Positions 14,522-23,318 of a stretch of 64,000 nt of DNA are shown piece by piece; position 1 is the stretch's first letter, and each line of letters starts with the position of its first letter. The notes beneath the pieces are model-generated. The model was not told the DNA's origin, did no database searches, and saw only the letters and a program-made list of their open reading frames with translations. The position numbers and the translations under genes are program-made. Source of the DNA: Arenimonas terrae (GTDB lineage Bacteria > Pseudomonadota > Gammaproteobacteria > Xanthomonadales > Xanthomonadaceae); the NCBI RefSeq assembly GCF_006265115.1, contig NZ_SMDR01000003.1, positions 1 through 64,000 on the forward strand. Reading direction: 5' to 3'.

Positions 14522-15292
14522 TCAGAAGCGCAGCGACAGGCAGCTCAGGCCGCCGTCGAGCTTGGCGAACTCGCTCATGTCCAGCTCCCGCAGCCGGTAG
14601 CCGAGCGCGCGCAGATTCGCCGCCAGTTTCGGGTGGCCGCGGGCCAGCAGCACGGTGTCGTTCACCTGCACGGCGTTGGCGCCGTAGGCCTCGGCGGCGT
14701 CCACCACCACGCGCTCGTGGCCGGCGAAGGCCGGGTGCGCGGCGAGTTCCGGGATCAGCAGCAGGCGTTCGCCGGCCAGGCAGGCGATGCCGCTCTTGAG
14801 GTGCAGGATCGAATCCAGGCCGCGGATGTCGACCGTACTGGCGCCGTAACCCCGGGTCTGCAGCCAGCGCGCGAGCTGGCGCGCGCCGTGTTCGTTGGTG
14901 CGCGCCGAAATGCCGATGAACACGTGCCGGCCCGCTTCGCAGATGTCGCCACCGTCGACGGTGCCCGGCGCTTCGATGGTGGCGAGCGTCGGGAAGAATG
15001 CGCGCAGCGCCGGTTCGATCGCCTCGGCCTCGCCCAGCCGGCTCGAGGCGCCGGGCCGGGTCAGGATCGCGCCTTCGGCCAGCACGATGGCGGTGTCCTC
15101 GACGAAGGTGCCGTCCGGATGGCGCGGATCCGCGGGCAGCACGGTCAGCGCCAGGCCGGCGTCGCGCAGGGCGTCGGCGTAGGCCGCGTGCTGCGCCAGC
15201 GTCAGCTCGAAGGACGGGACGCCGAGGTCGACGCGGGTCAGGCCGTCGGCGTAGTTGGCGCCGGGCAGGCGCAGGATCGCGTGTCGGAACAT
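14522..15292 (-). CDS. ddaH: Dimethylarginine dimethylaminohydrolase
   Basis: A 256-aa pentein-fold enzyme that hydrolyses methylated arginines to citrulline and methylamines. Substrate-site motifs DGTFVEDTAIV and GTVDGGDICEAGRHVFIGISARTNEHGA are intact, and the catalytic Cys is in the C-terminal GGLSCLSLRF. The length matches bacterial DDAH. The start has GGAGTCCGACG before it. The next gene downstream on its strand is none; the upstream neighbour is DUF1993, 46 nt away. Confidence 0.92.
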   Translation of the reverse strand: MFRHAILRLPGANYADGLTRVDLGVPSFELTLAQHAAYADALRDAGLALTVLPADPRHPDGTFVEDTAIVLAEGAILTRPGASSRLGEAEAIEPALRAFFPTLATIEAPGTVDGGDICEAGRHVFIGISARTNEHGARQLARWLQTRGYGASTVDIRGLDSILHLKSGIACLAGERLLLIPELAAHPAFAGHERVVVDAAEAYGANAVQVNDTVLLARGHPKLAANLRALGYRLRELDMSEFAKLDGGLSCLSLRF

Positions 15293-15338
15293 CGTCGGAC
15301 TCCGGGACGGATGGCCCAGCTTACCCGGCGCGCGGCCG

Positions 15339-15848
15339 TCAGTACTTGCCCATGAAATCGCGCTTGCCGATCTCGACGCCGCCGTGGCGCAGCAGCGCGT
15401 AACTGGTGGTGACGTGGAAGAAGAACTGCGGCAGGCCGTAAGCCAGCAGGTAGGCCTGGCCGTCGAGGCGGCGCTCCTTGGGCGTGCCCGGGCGCAGCAC
15501 GATCTCGCGGCCGGCGGCGCCTTCGAAGGCGCCGGCGTCGAGGCCGGCGATGAAGTCCAGGGTGCGGCGGATGCGCGCCTGCAGCTCGTCGAAGGTCTTC
15601 TCGCTGTCCTCCCAGGCCGGCACCTCGGCGCCGGCGAGGCGCGCGCTGACGCTCTTGGCGAAATCGCAGGCGATCTGCACCTGGCGCAGCAGCGGGAACA
15701 TGTCGGGGAAAAGGCGCGACTGCAGCAGCGCGTCGGGTTCGATCTTGCGCTCGGTGGCATGGGCCGCGGCCTTGGCCAGCACGTCGGACAGGCCGCCGAG
15801 CAGCTGGGCGAAGACGGGAACGGAGGCGGCGTGCAGGGACAGGGTCAT
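15339..15848 (-). CDS. DUF1993 domain protein
   Basis: A 169-aa helical protein opening with LSLHAASVPVFAQLLGGLSDVLAKAAAHA and containing LLQSRLFPDMFPLLRQVQIACDFAK, typical of DUF1993 (a DinB/YfiT-like four-helix bundle family). The later motif YLLAYGLPQFFFHVTTSYALLRHGGVEIGKRDFMG is the conserved end. Function unknown. It is transcribed in the same direction as ddaH and the MFS gene, with short gaps, so the three may be one operon. Confidence 0.85.
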   Translation of the reverse strand: MTLSLHAASVPVFAQLLGGLSDVLAKAAAHATERKIEPDALLQSRLFPDMFPLLRQVQIACDFAKSVSARLAGAEVPAWEDSEKTFDELQARIRRTLDFIAGLDAGAFEGAAGREIVLRPGTPKERRLDGQAYLLAYGLPQFFFHVTTSYALLRHGGVEIGKRDFMGKY

Positions 15849-15888
15849 GGGCGGCTCGAGGTCGGGAGAAGCGGCGATGGTACGCGCC

Positions 15889-17106
15889 TCAGGCCGGCTG
15901 CGGCGCGGGCGGCGCGATGCGCGCCTCGCGGATGGGCAGGTTGACCAGGGCCGCCATCAGCGCCAGCGCGATGTCGGCGTACCACATCCAGGTGTAGTCG
16001 CCGAAACGCGTGAAGGCCAGGCCACCCAGGTACGCGCCCAGGAAACCGCCGATCTGGTGCGAGAACAGCGTCAGCCCGAACAGCGTGGCGAGATAGCGCA
16101 CGCCGAAGAGTTTGCCGACGATGGCCGCGGTCGGCGGCACCGTCGCCAGCCAGGTGAAACCCAGGCCCGCGGCGAACAGGTAGAAGGTCCATTCCGTGCG
16201 CGGCGCCGCCAGGTACAGCGCGATCAGCAGCGCGCGCGAGGCGTACATCCAGGCCAGCACGTACTTGCTGCGGTACTTCGAGACCCAGGCGCCGGCGAAC
16301 AGGCTGCCGACGATGTTGGCCAGGCCGATGATCGCCAGCGACCAGCTGGCCACAGAAGGCGGCAGGCCGCACAGGTCCACTTCGCCCGGCAGGTGCGTCA
16401 CGAGGAAGGCGATGTGGAAACCGCAGGTGAAAAATCCCAGGTGCAGCAGCAGGTAGCTGCGGTCGCGCAGCGCGCCGGACATCGCGTCCATCACGCCGGT
16501 GTCGCCGGCCTGCTTCGGCACCACGACCGGCGCGCCGCGGGTCAGGCGGCCGATCATCGGCAGCGCCGCGAGGGTCATCAGCGCCAGCGACCACATCGCG
16601 CCCATCCAGCCGAAGGCCTGGATGAGCTTCTGCAGGATCGGCGCGAACACGAACTGGCCGAAGGAACCGCCGGCGTTGATGACGCCCGACGCGGCCCCGC
16701 GCGCCTCCGGCGGCAGGCGCTGCGCCGCCGCACCGATCAGCACGGAGAAGCTGCCGGCACCGGAACCGATCGCCGACAGCAGGCCCAGCGACACGATCAG
16801 GCCGAAGCCCGTGCCCATGAAGGGCGTGAGCGCGCTGCCCAGGGCCAGCACCAGCACGCCGGCCACCAGCACCACGCGCGGCCCGTAGCGGTCGGCCGCG
16901 GCACCGGCGATCGGCTGCACCGCGCCCCAGCTGAACTGGCCGATCGCCAGCGCCAGGCTGATGGTGGCGATGCCCAGGCCGGTGCTCTGGTCCATCGGCG
17001 CGATGAACAGGCCCAGCGACTGCCGGGCGCCCATGGTGATCATCAGCACGCCGGCGGCGGCCAGGGTGGTGATCAGGATCTCGCGGGTGCCCAGGGCTTT
17101 GAACAT
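15889..17106 (-). CDS. MFS transporter
   Basis: A 405-aa protein with about 12 membrane helices. The loop between helices 2 and 3 carries the MFS motif variant GAAADRYGPRVVL, and the middle cytoplasmic loop (IGRLTRGAPVVVPKQAG) separates the halves. It resembles the CynX/YybO-type family of organic anion exporters in general layout, without specific substrate evidence. The reading frame is open to 17469, but the ATG at 17106 begins the first helix; the 5' extension belongs to the sulfotransferase region in another frame. Confidence 0.88.
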   Translation of the reverse strand: MFKALGTREILITTLAAAGVLMITMGARQSLGLFIAPMDQSTGLGIATISLALAIGQFSWGAVQPIAGAAADRYGPRVVLVAGVLVLALGSALTPFMGTGFGLIVSLGLLSAIGSGAGSFSVLIGAAAQRLPPEARGAASGVINAGGSFGQFVFAPILQKLIQAFGWMGAMWSLALMTLAALPMIGRLTRGAPVVVPKQAGDTGVMDAMSGALRDRSYLLLHLGFFTCGFHIAFLVTHLPGEVDLCGLPPSVASWSLAIIGLANIVGSLFAGAWVSKYRSKYVLAWMYASRALLIALYLAAPRTEWTFYLFAAGLGFTWLATVPPTAAIVGKLFGVRYLATLFGLTLFSHQIGGFLGAYLGGLAFTRFGDYTWMWYADIALALMAALVNLPIREARIAPPAPQPA

Positions 17107-17230
17107 GGGAAGCGGCCGGCGGCGCCGGCAGGGCGGCGGAGAGGACGCAGCATAGGCGCGTGACCGGGGCCGCAGTAGAGCCAATTCCGCATCACTGTGT
17201 GGCCTTTGGCGGGATTGGCGCCGCCAGCGC

Positions 17231-18364
17231 TCAGGCGCCGGCCGCGGCCTGCAGGGCCCGATGGCCCGGCGCCAGCGCGCCCTGAATGCGCTGCCGGTCG
17301 CCGTCCTGGAACCATTGCCGCTTGCGCGCACTGTCGGCTTCGAAGGGCTGGTGCAGGGCCTTGGAATGCACGCCCAGGCGCTGCGCGATCCGCGCCCGCG
17401 CCGCCGCCGAGGGCACGAGGCCGAAATGCCGGCAGGCGCCATCGATGCCCGCGGCATCGAGCCGCGCATAGTCGAGCGGCATCGCCTCGGGATCCCCGGC
17501 GCAGGCCCGCATCGCGTCCGTCAGCGCCTTCAGGACGCCGATCCGGAAATCCAGCAGGTCCGCTTCGCCCGACAGCGGGGCGAAGGCCGGGTGCAGCGCC
17601 GCCAGCGCCGGATCCCCGGCCATGTGCCGGCCCGCCGACCGGGCGTGCGAGGCGAGGATCTCCTCCGGCTCGCGGAACAGCAGCACCCGCGGCACGCCGG
17701 GAAACGCCGCGTCGATGAGCGGAAACCGGAACAGGTCCCAGGCGTTCCACTTCACAACGATCCGTCCGCGTCCGGCGAACGGCGCCGCCTGCAGGCGGAC
17801 CAGCCGCGGCAGGGCCGCGCGTTTCTGCGTCTCCGTCAGCGTGGCGTCGAGCAGCAGGGCCGTGAGCAGCGGCGATTCGGACAGCACGCTGGTGTCGTCG
17901 AGCTCGGCCAGGCCGCCCGACAGCAGGGTGGAACCGCAGCGCGAGAGATGGAAGATGAATCCCGCTGGCGCCGCCGCTTCGTCCGCCGACGGCGACAGCA
18001 GCGGCGCCAGCGCGGTGCGCGGCTGCACCAGCTGGTTGAACACGCTGCCCTGCCGGCAGCGCGCGAGGTACTGGTCCTGGAAGGGCTCGGTCGCATGCCC
18101 CTTCGGCCACAGCCAGGCGATGCGGCGTGTCGCGGCGTCGTAGTGGCCGGGAAACCAGTGGCCCTCGAGCCGGCGCGGGTCGAGGTCCAGCGCCTGGCGG
18201 TTGGCGTCGTTCAATGCGGCGACCAGGGCGCCGTCGCCGGCCGGCGCCTGCGGCCAGAGTTGCCGGAGCCGCTGCAGCAGGTCCGCGAGCGTGCTCGCCC
18301 CGGCGCAGAAAGCGGACTGCTCCGGCGATTCGACCAGCGCCCGGTAGGACGGCAGCAGGTCCAT
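17231..18364 (-). CDS. Sulfotransferase family protein
   Basis: A 377-aa cytosolic protein. The motif FIFHLSRCGSTLLSGGLAEL (about residues 137-156) is the 5'-phosphosulfate loop that binds PAPS, and LLFREPEEILASHARSAGRHM with its Arg and Ser fits the 3'-phosphate site. The N-terminal 130 residues form an accessory domain (LPSYRALVESPEQ...) that includes HWFPGHYDAATRRIAWLWPKGHATEPF. It starts 2 nt after the stop of the aspartyl-hydroxylase-like gene, so the two are co-translated. The acceptor substrate is not identifiable. Confidence 0.85.
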   Translation of the reverse strand: MDLLPSYRALVESPEQSAFCAGASTLADLLQRLRQLWPQAPAGDGALVAALNDANRQALDLDPRRLEGHWFPGHYDAATRRIAWLWPKGHATEPFQDQYLARCRQGSVFNQLVQPRTALAPLLSPSADEAAAPAGFIFHLSRCGSTLLSGGLAELDDTSVLSESPLLTALLLDATLTETQKRAALPRLVRLQAAPFAGRGRIVVKWNAWDLFRFPLIDAAFPGVPRVLLFREPEEILASHARSAGRHMAGDPALAALHPAFAPLSGEADLLDFRIGVLKALTDAMRACAGDPEAMPLDYARLDAAGIDGACRHFGLVPSAAARARIAQRLGVHSKALHQPFEADSARKRQWFQDGDRQRIQGALAPGHRALQAAAGA

Positions 18365-18366
18365 CG

Positions 18367-19005
18367 TCAGCTTCGGGCCGCGGCGCCTGCGGCGACCTGG
18401 GCGCGCAGCCAGTCGTTCGCCACGCAGTCGATCACCAGGTTGATGCGGTCGGAGTCACCGCGGTTGTGTACTTCATGCGTGCGTTCGGCGTTGAAGTACC
18501 ACAGCTCGCCGGCGCGCATCGGCACGCGCCGGCCTTCGACCAGGAAATCGATCGTGTCGCTGGTCTGGATCGACAGGTGCAGGCGCGCCTGGCCGGATTC
18601 CAGGCTCAGCCCGGGGTCGAAGTGCGGCCGGATCTGCGCGCCGGCCTTGAGCCGCATCAAGCGCACCGCCCGCAGTGGACACTGCAGCTGCGCCAGCAGG
18701 TCGCGGATGGCCGGGCAGTGATCCAGCACCGGCAGGTCCTGCCAGTCCTCGCCGTCGGTGATCGCAAAACCCTGCAGGATCGGATGCGCGTCCACATGCT
18801 GGCGCTGGCAGCGCAGCGGCAGCACGTCCCAGCCGCCGATGTAGTCGTTGCGGTTGACGTGGTCGAGCCAGGGCCGCGGCAGCAGCACCGCCAGCTCGAC
18901 CTGCAGCGCCGGCAGCACGACGGTGGCGTCCAGGCGGGCGAACAGCACCACGCCGCCGGCATCGGCAGCCTGCGGGCGTTCGTGCGGGGCGGACGGAGGA
19001 TTCAT
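18367..19005 (-). CDS. Aspartyl/asparaginyl beta-hydroxylase family protein
   Basis: A 212-aa 2-oxoglutarate/Fe(II) oxygenase-like cupin. RPHFDPGLSLESGQARLHLSIQTSD carries the metal-binding H-x-D and the conserved hydroxylase core; ERTHEVHNRGDSDRINLVID holds the distal His and the 2-oxoglutarate-binding Arg. In known relatives it hydroxylates Asp/Asn in proteins or small peptides. It sits between the alpha/beta hydrolase and the sulfotransferase with 2-12 nt gaps. Pairing with a sulfotransferase suggests successive modification of one substrate. Confidence 0.88.
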   Translation of the reverse strand: MNPPSAPHERPQAADAGGVVLFARLDATVVLPALQVELAVLLPRPWLDHVNRNDYIGGWDVLPLRCQRQHVDAHPILQGFAITDGEDWQDLPVLDHCPAIRDLLAQLQCPLRAVRLMRLKAGAQIRPHFDPGLSLESGQARLHLSIQTSDTIDFLVEGRRVPMRAGELWYFNAERTHEVHNRGDSDRINLVIDCVANDWLRAQVAAGAAARS

Positions 19006-19017
19006 CGGCGATCGGGA

Positions 19018-19971
19018 TCAGGGCGGCGCGAGGAAAGCCGTCACCGCCTCCGCCACCTGCCGCGGCTGCGCCATCAGTGGCATGTGCCCGCAGCCCGACA
19101 GCAGCACGGTGGTGCTCTCGCGCAGGCCGCGGCGGAAGGTCTCGGCGGCGCTGACGTCGATCACCTTGTCGTCGCGGCACCACAGCAGCAGGGCCGGCGC
19201 GCGGATGTTGCCCAGTTCGGTCTCCAGCACCAGCGCGTCCGGGCCGCGACCGATCTGCTCGAGCACCTGCTGCTCGAAGCCGGCGTCGGCGCGGCGGCGC
19301 CGCACCAGGGCTTCGTTCGCCGGCCAGGGCACGAAGGGCGGATCGGCGAACACGATGCCCAGGAAGCGCTTGAGCTCGCCGCGGCTGGTGACCTGATAGG
19401 GATTTTCGCCGGCCAGCACCGCATTGGCGAAGGCGTTCTCCTCGAAGGTGACGCCGGCCGAGGACATCAGCGAGATGCGCTCGACCAGCTCCGGCTGCCG
19501 CGCCGCCAGCAGGCCGACGATCTGCCCGCCCATCGAATGCCCGACCAGCAGGGCCGGCTTGGCCGGCAGCGTGCGCAGGAACTCGGCCAGCCGCTGCATC
19601 TGCGCGACCGGGCCGTAGTCGGCGCCGGCCTGGCGCTCGCTCTCGCCCCAGCCCGGCAGGTCGGGTGCGACCAGGCGGTAGGACTTGCCCAGCTCGCGCA
19701 TCAGCGGCAGCCAGTTCTCCTTGCTGCCGACGAAGCCGTGCACCAGCACCAGCAGCGGCTTGTCGGCGTCGCCGGCCTCGAGCACCGACCAGCGATGGCC
19801 GGCGACCTGCACCTGGGTGAGTTCGGCGCCGGCCAGCCAGCGCTGGCGCGCGAACTCGGCCTGCAGCACCTTCTCCGGCGCGCTGGCGGCGAAGCCGACC
19901 ACGCCCAGGGCGATCCCGAGCGAGGCGGCGAGCACGATCTTGCGCGGGCGGGCCGCGCGCCGGGGCTTCAT
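19018..19971 (-). CDS. Alpha/beta hydrolase, membrane-anchored
   Basis: A 317-aa protein with a basic N-terminus and one helix (KIVLAASLGIALGVVGFAAS), probably an uncleaved anchor. Hydrolase motifs are LVLVHGFVGSKENW (oxyanion), VGHSMGGQIVG (nucleophile Ser), CRDDKVIDVS (Asp) and LSGCGHMPLMAQP (His). It lies between the M1 peptidase (4 nt away) and the hydroxylase (12 nt). The reading frame is open upstream to 20064 but the ATG at 19971 begins the signal/anchor sequence. Confidence 0.88.
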   Translation of the reverse strand: MKPRRAARPRKIVLAASLGIALGVVGFAASAPEKVLQAEFARQRWLAGAELTQVQVAGHRWSVLEAGDADKPLLVLVHGFVGSKENWLPLMRELGKSYRLVAPDLPGWGESERQAGADYGPVAQMQRLAEFLRTLPAKPALLVGHSMGGQIVGLLAARQPELVERISLMSSAGVTFEENAFANAVLAGENPYQVTSRGELKRFLGIVFADPPFVPWPANEALVRRRRADAGFEQQVLEQIGRGPDALVLETELGNIRAPALLLWCRDDKVIDVSAAETFRRGLRESTTVLLSGCGHMPLMAQPRQVAEAVTAFLAPP

Positions 19972-19975
19972 GCGG

Positions 19976-21859
19976 TCACGGCGCCGGGGCGGCCTTGGCC
20001 TTGGCCAACAGGGCCTCGACCGAGGCGCTGGTGATCGGGTGGTAGCCGGGCTTGGCCATCGCATAGATCTGCTCGGCGAAGGCCAGGCCGTCGGCAGTCT
20101 GCACCAGGGCCTCGTAGGTCGGCATGATCAGCTTGCGGCGGCCGATCTTGCGCAGGAACAGCGACATCGCCGGCCGCGCCTCGAAGTACTCGCTGCGCAC
20201 GGTCAGCGGGTACCAGCGCTGGGCGATCTCGCCGTTGGCGGTGCCGGTGAAGCGGAAGGCCTGGTCCAGTTCCACCAGGCGCTCGGCCGGGACTTCCCTG
20301 GGCAGCCCCTCGAGGAAGTACACCCATTCCTGGGTGGTCCAGGCGCTGGTGTCGAGTTCGCGCGCGGCGGTGCGGCGCTTGATCCAGGATTCGCGGGTGG
20401 CGTCGACGGCGTCGAAGCGCGGCGACGCGGTCTGCGGCGCGAAGGCCGGAATGCCGGGCGAGGACAGCCAGGTCGTCAGCTCGGCCTCGGTGATCGCGCC
20501 GGGCTTCTTCGCCATCAGCTCGCTGCGCAGGAAGGCGACGAACTGCTCGGTGCTCACGCTCTGGAAGGCGTGGCTGTCGAACCAGCTGCGCAGGAAGGGA
20601 TCGAAGGTCTCGCGGCCGTAGCGCTGCTCGAGGAACTGCAGGAACCAGGCGCCCTTGTCGTAGGCGATCGAACCCAGCGCGTCCTCGGGGTCGGAACCGG
20701 TGCGCGGCGGCAGCATCAGCACCTGCTGCTCGACCGGGATCTCGGCCAGGTCCGCCTTGAGCCCGTTGCGGCTGTTGACGAACTCCATGTCGGCCCGCTC
20801 CTTGCCGTACAGCGCCTCGACGATGCGGTTCTCGACGTAGCTGGTGAAGCCCTCGTTGAGCCACATGTCCTTCCAGCTGGCATTGGTGACCAGGTTGCCG
20901 GACCAGGAGTGCGCGAGCTCGTGCGCGATCAGCGACACCAGCGACTTGTCGCCGGCGATCACGGTCGGGGTGATGAAGCTCAGGCGCGGGTTCTCCATGC
21001 CGCCGAAGGGGAAGGACGGCGGCAGGATCAGCAGGTCGTAGCGCTCCCAGCGGTAGGGGCCGTAGAGCGACTCGGTCACCTCGATCATCTTCTCGGTGTC
21101 CTCGAATTCCTTCACCGCGCGGTCCACCGTCTGCGGCTCGGCCCAGACGCCGGCGCGCGGCGAGATCGGCTTGAACACCAGGTCGCCGGCGGCGATCGCC
21201 ATCAGGTAGGACGGGATCGGCTGCGGCATCTTGAAGCTGTAGTCGCCGTCGCGCGGCGCGGCCGGGTCGTTGTCGGCGCTCATCAGCGCCATCACGTCGG
21301 CCGGCGTGCGCACGTGCGCGGTGTAGGTGAAGCGCACCGAAGGCGTGTCCTGCAGCGGCACCCAGCTGCGGGCGTGGATGGCCTGCGACTGGCTGAACAT
21401 GAAGGGCGTCTTGCCACCGGCGGTCATGGACGGCGCCAGCCACTGCAGACCCGAGGCCTCGGGCGAGGTGCGGTAGCCGATGCGCACCTGTTCGTACTGG
21501 CGCGGCAGGGTGATGGTGAGCTTGCTGCCGAAACGTTCGTCGCGCGGCGCCAGCACGAACTCCATGGCCTTCCAGCGGCGGCTGCCGTTGCGGGCTTCGA
21601 CGGTGGCGATCTTCAGGTCGCGGGTGTCGAGCACCAGCTCGCGGTGGTCTTCGTCCGCCCAGGCCAGGCTGAGGATGGCGGTGCCGGACAGTTCGCGCAG
21701 GCCGAAGTCGATGCCCAGGTCCAGGGCCAGGTCGGTGATGCGGACCTTGTCGGGCTCGGCATAGGAATGTTCGTCGGCGCGCCGGTCCTGGGCCAGGGCC
21801 GGCAGGGTGGCGGCAAGCAGGACCAGCGTGCTGAGAACGGGCAGGACAAGGCGGCGCAT
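19976..21859 (-). CDS. M1 family aminopeptidase
   Basis: A 627-aa gluzincin with signal peptide (RRLVLPVLSTLVLLAATLPALAQ). The zinc site is H313-E-L-A-H317 with E336 18 residues on (NEGFTSY), and FGGMENPRLSF is the exopeptidase motif that binds the free N-terminus. The C-terminal region is helical, as in leukotriene-A4-hydrolase-like enzymes. First gene of the run of minus-strand genes from 21859 to 17231 that has no gap over 15 nt except none larger, so an operon is likely. Confidence 0.9.
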   Translation of the reverse strand: MRRLVLPVLSTLVLLAATLPALAQDRRADEHSYAEPDKVRITDLALDLGIDFGLRELSGTAILSLAWADEDHRELVLDTRDLKIATVEARNGSRRWKAMEFVLAPRDERFGSKLTITLPRQYEQVRIGYRTSPEASGLQWLAPSMTAGGKTPFMFSQSQAIHARSWVPLQDTPSVRFTYTAHVRTPADVMALMSADNDPAAPRDGDYSFKMPQPIPSYLMAIAAGDLVFKPISPRAGVWAEPQTVDRAVKEFEDTEKMIEVTESLYGPYRWERYDLLILPPSFPFGGMENPRLSFITPTVIAGDKSLVSLIAHELAHSWSGNLVTNASWKDMWLNEGFTSYVENRIVEALYGKERADMEFVNSRNGLKADLAEIPVEQQVLMLPPRTGSDPEDALGSIAYDKGAWFLQFLEQRYGRETFDPFLRSWFDSHAFQSVSTEQFVAFLRSELMAKKPGAITEAELTTWLSSPGIPAFAPQTASPRFDAVDATRESWIKRRTAARELDTSAWTTQEWVYFLEGLPREVPAERLVELDQAFRFTGTANGEIAQRWYPLTVRSEYFEARPAMSLFLRKIGRRKLIMPTYEALVQTADGLAFAEQIYAMAKPGYHPITSASVEALLAKAKAAPAP

Positions 21860-22023
21860 GGGCGGTTCCGGGCGGGTGGACCGCCGGATTCTAGCGCGGC
21901 CGGGCCGGGGGCGTCCGTGCCACCAAAGTCCATGCCGCCCGGGCGGCCCGGTGACCTGGACGGGGCTTGCTGGCGCAAGTAGGTCCAGTTCTCGCTGGCG
22001 GGTGATCCGGCATGCGCCGTCCC

Positions 22024-22126
22024 GCACACATAGGGTCCCCTGCCCGCTCAATCGGCGCGGCGTCCTGCCCACCGATTCGCGGCCGTTACGGCATCCTGCC
22101 TTCACTTCAGGGGACCCTATGTGTGC
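22024..22126. repeat. Spaced inverted repeat (19-nt arms, about 65-nt loop)
   Basis: GCACACATAGGGTCCCCTG (22024-22042) is the exact reverse complement of CAGGGGACCCTATGTGTGC (22108-22126), separated by 65 nt. It begins the gene-free stretch 21860-22545 (about 690 bases) between the M1 peptidase and ubiE, which holds only this repeat, the nested palindromes below and short direct repeats. Confidence 0.85.
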
Positions 22127-22327
22127 AGGCCGTCGCCACGACTCACCTTCGCGAGCCGAAGGGATAAGCGCGTGCCCCAGAAGGCACGGAAGCTCGCTGT
22201 CTGGACGGAAATGGCTTCAGGGGCAGAGCCGGGCGAGCCGCAGGTCAAGGCAAAAATGCCGAAGGCGTTGCCGAAGCGAGCTACTTGGATGCGATACCCC
22301 GGCCCGGAAGTTCCGCAGGCCGTCGTG

Positions 22328-22419
22328 CGTGAGGTCTCTTTCCGCGGCTTCGAAAACATGGACGTTTTCGAAGAGCCTCCATGGATGGATTCACGGCGTC
22401 CGCGGAAAGAGACCTCACG
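22328..22419. repeat. Nested palindromes
   Basis: Outer 20-nt arms CGTGAGGTCTCTTTCCGCGG (22328-22347) and their exact complement (22400-22419) enclose a second hairpin CTTCGAAAAC/GTTTTCGAAG (22348-22373) and CCATGGATGG. The outer stem could fold in RNA or DNA. No coding sense is evident across it. Confidence 0.85.
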
Positions 22420-22421
22420 TG

Positions 22422-22540
22422 CGGCGGACTATCGCCAGGAACGTTCCCGGCACCAACGCCTCACATACGGCGGACTATCGCCTCGAACGATCCCGGCACC
22501 AAGAACGATCGCTGCCAGGAACGAGCCCGGCAGGAACAAC
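22422..22540. repeat. Short direct repeats, 46-bp period
   Basis: CGGCGGACTATCGCC occurs at 22422 and 22468 (46 bp apart), each followed by a GAACG-T/A-TCCCGGCACCAA sequence. A third partial copy of the second half (GCCAGGAACGAGCCCGGCAGG) starts at 22514. This is a degenerate tandem repeat with no spacer regularity expected of CRISPR. Confidence 0.7.
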
Positions 22541-22545
22541 CGTGG

Positions 22546-23304
22546 TTACAGCTTGTAGCCGGAGTGGATGGCGACGATGCCGGCGCTGAGGTTGCGGTAG
22601 TCGGTGCGCTCGAAGCCGGCGGTGGCCATCATGGCCTTCAGCTCGTCCTGCGGCGGATGCTTGCGGATCGACTCGGCCAGATACTGGTAACTGTCGGCAT
22701 CGTTGGCGAACAGCTTGCCCAGGCGCGGCAGCACCTTGAAGGAATGGAAATCGTAGGCCGGCCGGAACCACTCCGGCTTGACCTGCGAGAACTCCAGCAC
22801 CAGTGCCCGGCCGCCGACCTTCAGCACCCGGTGCATCTCTTTCAGCGCATTGGCCTTCTCGGTCACGTTGCGCAGGCCGAAAGCGATCGTGACCAGGTCG
22901 AAACTGGCATCGGGAAACGGCAGCGCCTCGGCATTGAGCTGCACGTACTCCAGGCCACGCACCAGGCCGCGGTCGGTCAGCCGGTCGCGGCCGACGCCGA
23001 GCATGGCGGCGTTGATGTCGCCCAGCACCACGCTGCCGGTGTCGCCGACCCGCTCGTGCAGCAGCGCGGCGATGTCGCCGGTGCCGCCCGCCAGGTCGAG
23101 CACGCGGTCGCCGCGCTTCACGCCCGAGGTTCCGACGAAGTAGCGCTTCCACAGCCGGTGGATGCCCAGCGACATCAGGTCGTTCATCAGGTCGTACTGC
23201 TGCGCGACCGAGCTGAACACCTGGCCGACCAGCTTCTTCTTCTCGGCCACCGGCACGTCGCGGAAACCGAAGTGGGTGGTGCCGTCGGGGGTCTTCTCGT
23301 CCAT
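22546..23304 (-). CDS. ubiE: Demethylmenaquinone/ubiquinone methyltransferase UbiE
   Basis: C-methyltransferase of quinone synthesis (2-octaprenyl-6-methoxy-1,4-benzoquinol methylation). Family signatures: [17 protein letters not shown], the SAM motif [10 protein letters not shown], and [29 protein letters not shown]. The length (252 aa) is normal. A TATAAT box lies 6 nt before the ATG, so the transcript is probably leaderless; a long perfect hairpin element begins 2 nt upstream of that box. The gene is alone between repeat regions. Confidence 0.95.
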   Translation of the reverse strand: MDEKTPDGTTHFGFRDVPVAEKKKLVGQVFSSVAQQYDLMNDLMSLGIHRLWKRYFVGTSGVKRGDRVLDLAGGTGDIAALLHERVGDTGSVVLGDINAAMLGVGRDRLTDRGLVRGLEYVQLNAEALPFPDASFDLVTIAFGLRNVTEKANALKEMHRVLKVGGRALVLEFSQVKPEWFRPAYDFHSFKVLPRLGKLFANDADSYQYLAESIRKHPPQDELKAMMATAGFERTDYRNLSAGIVAIHSGYKL

Positions 23305-23310
23305 GCCGGC

Positions 23311-23316
23311 ATTATA
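23311..23316 (-). promoter_or_regulatory. -10 box TATAAT of ubiE
   Basis: Consensus TATAAT on the minus strand, 6 nt before the ATG at 23304. A TTAAGA (4 of 6 to TTGACA) with a 17-nt spacer falls inside the neighbouring palindrome and may serve as -35. Confidence 0.55.
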
Positions 23317-23318
23317 GA

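Noticed and set aside
22117-22359. A minus-strand frame of 80 codons in the gap before ubiE, suggestive of a transposase remnant
   Set aside because: No transposase motif is visible and it overlaps the palindromic region; composition gives no support.
22422-22540. Possible CRISPR array from the repeated CGGCGGACTATCGCC
   Set aside because: Only two and a half copies, at a 46-bp period with the copy extending into the spacer, and no cas genes nearby.
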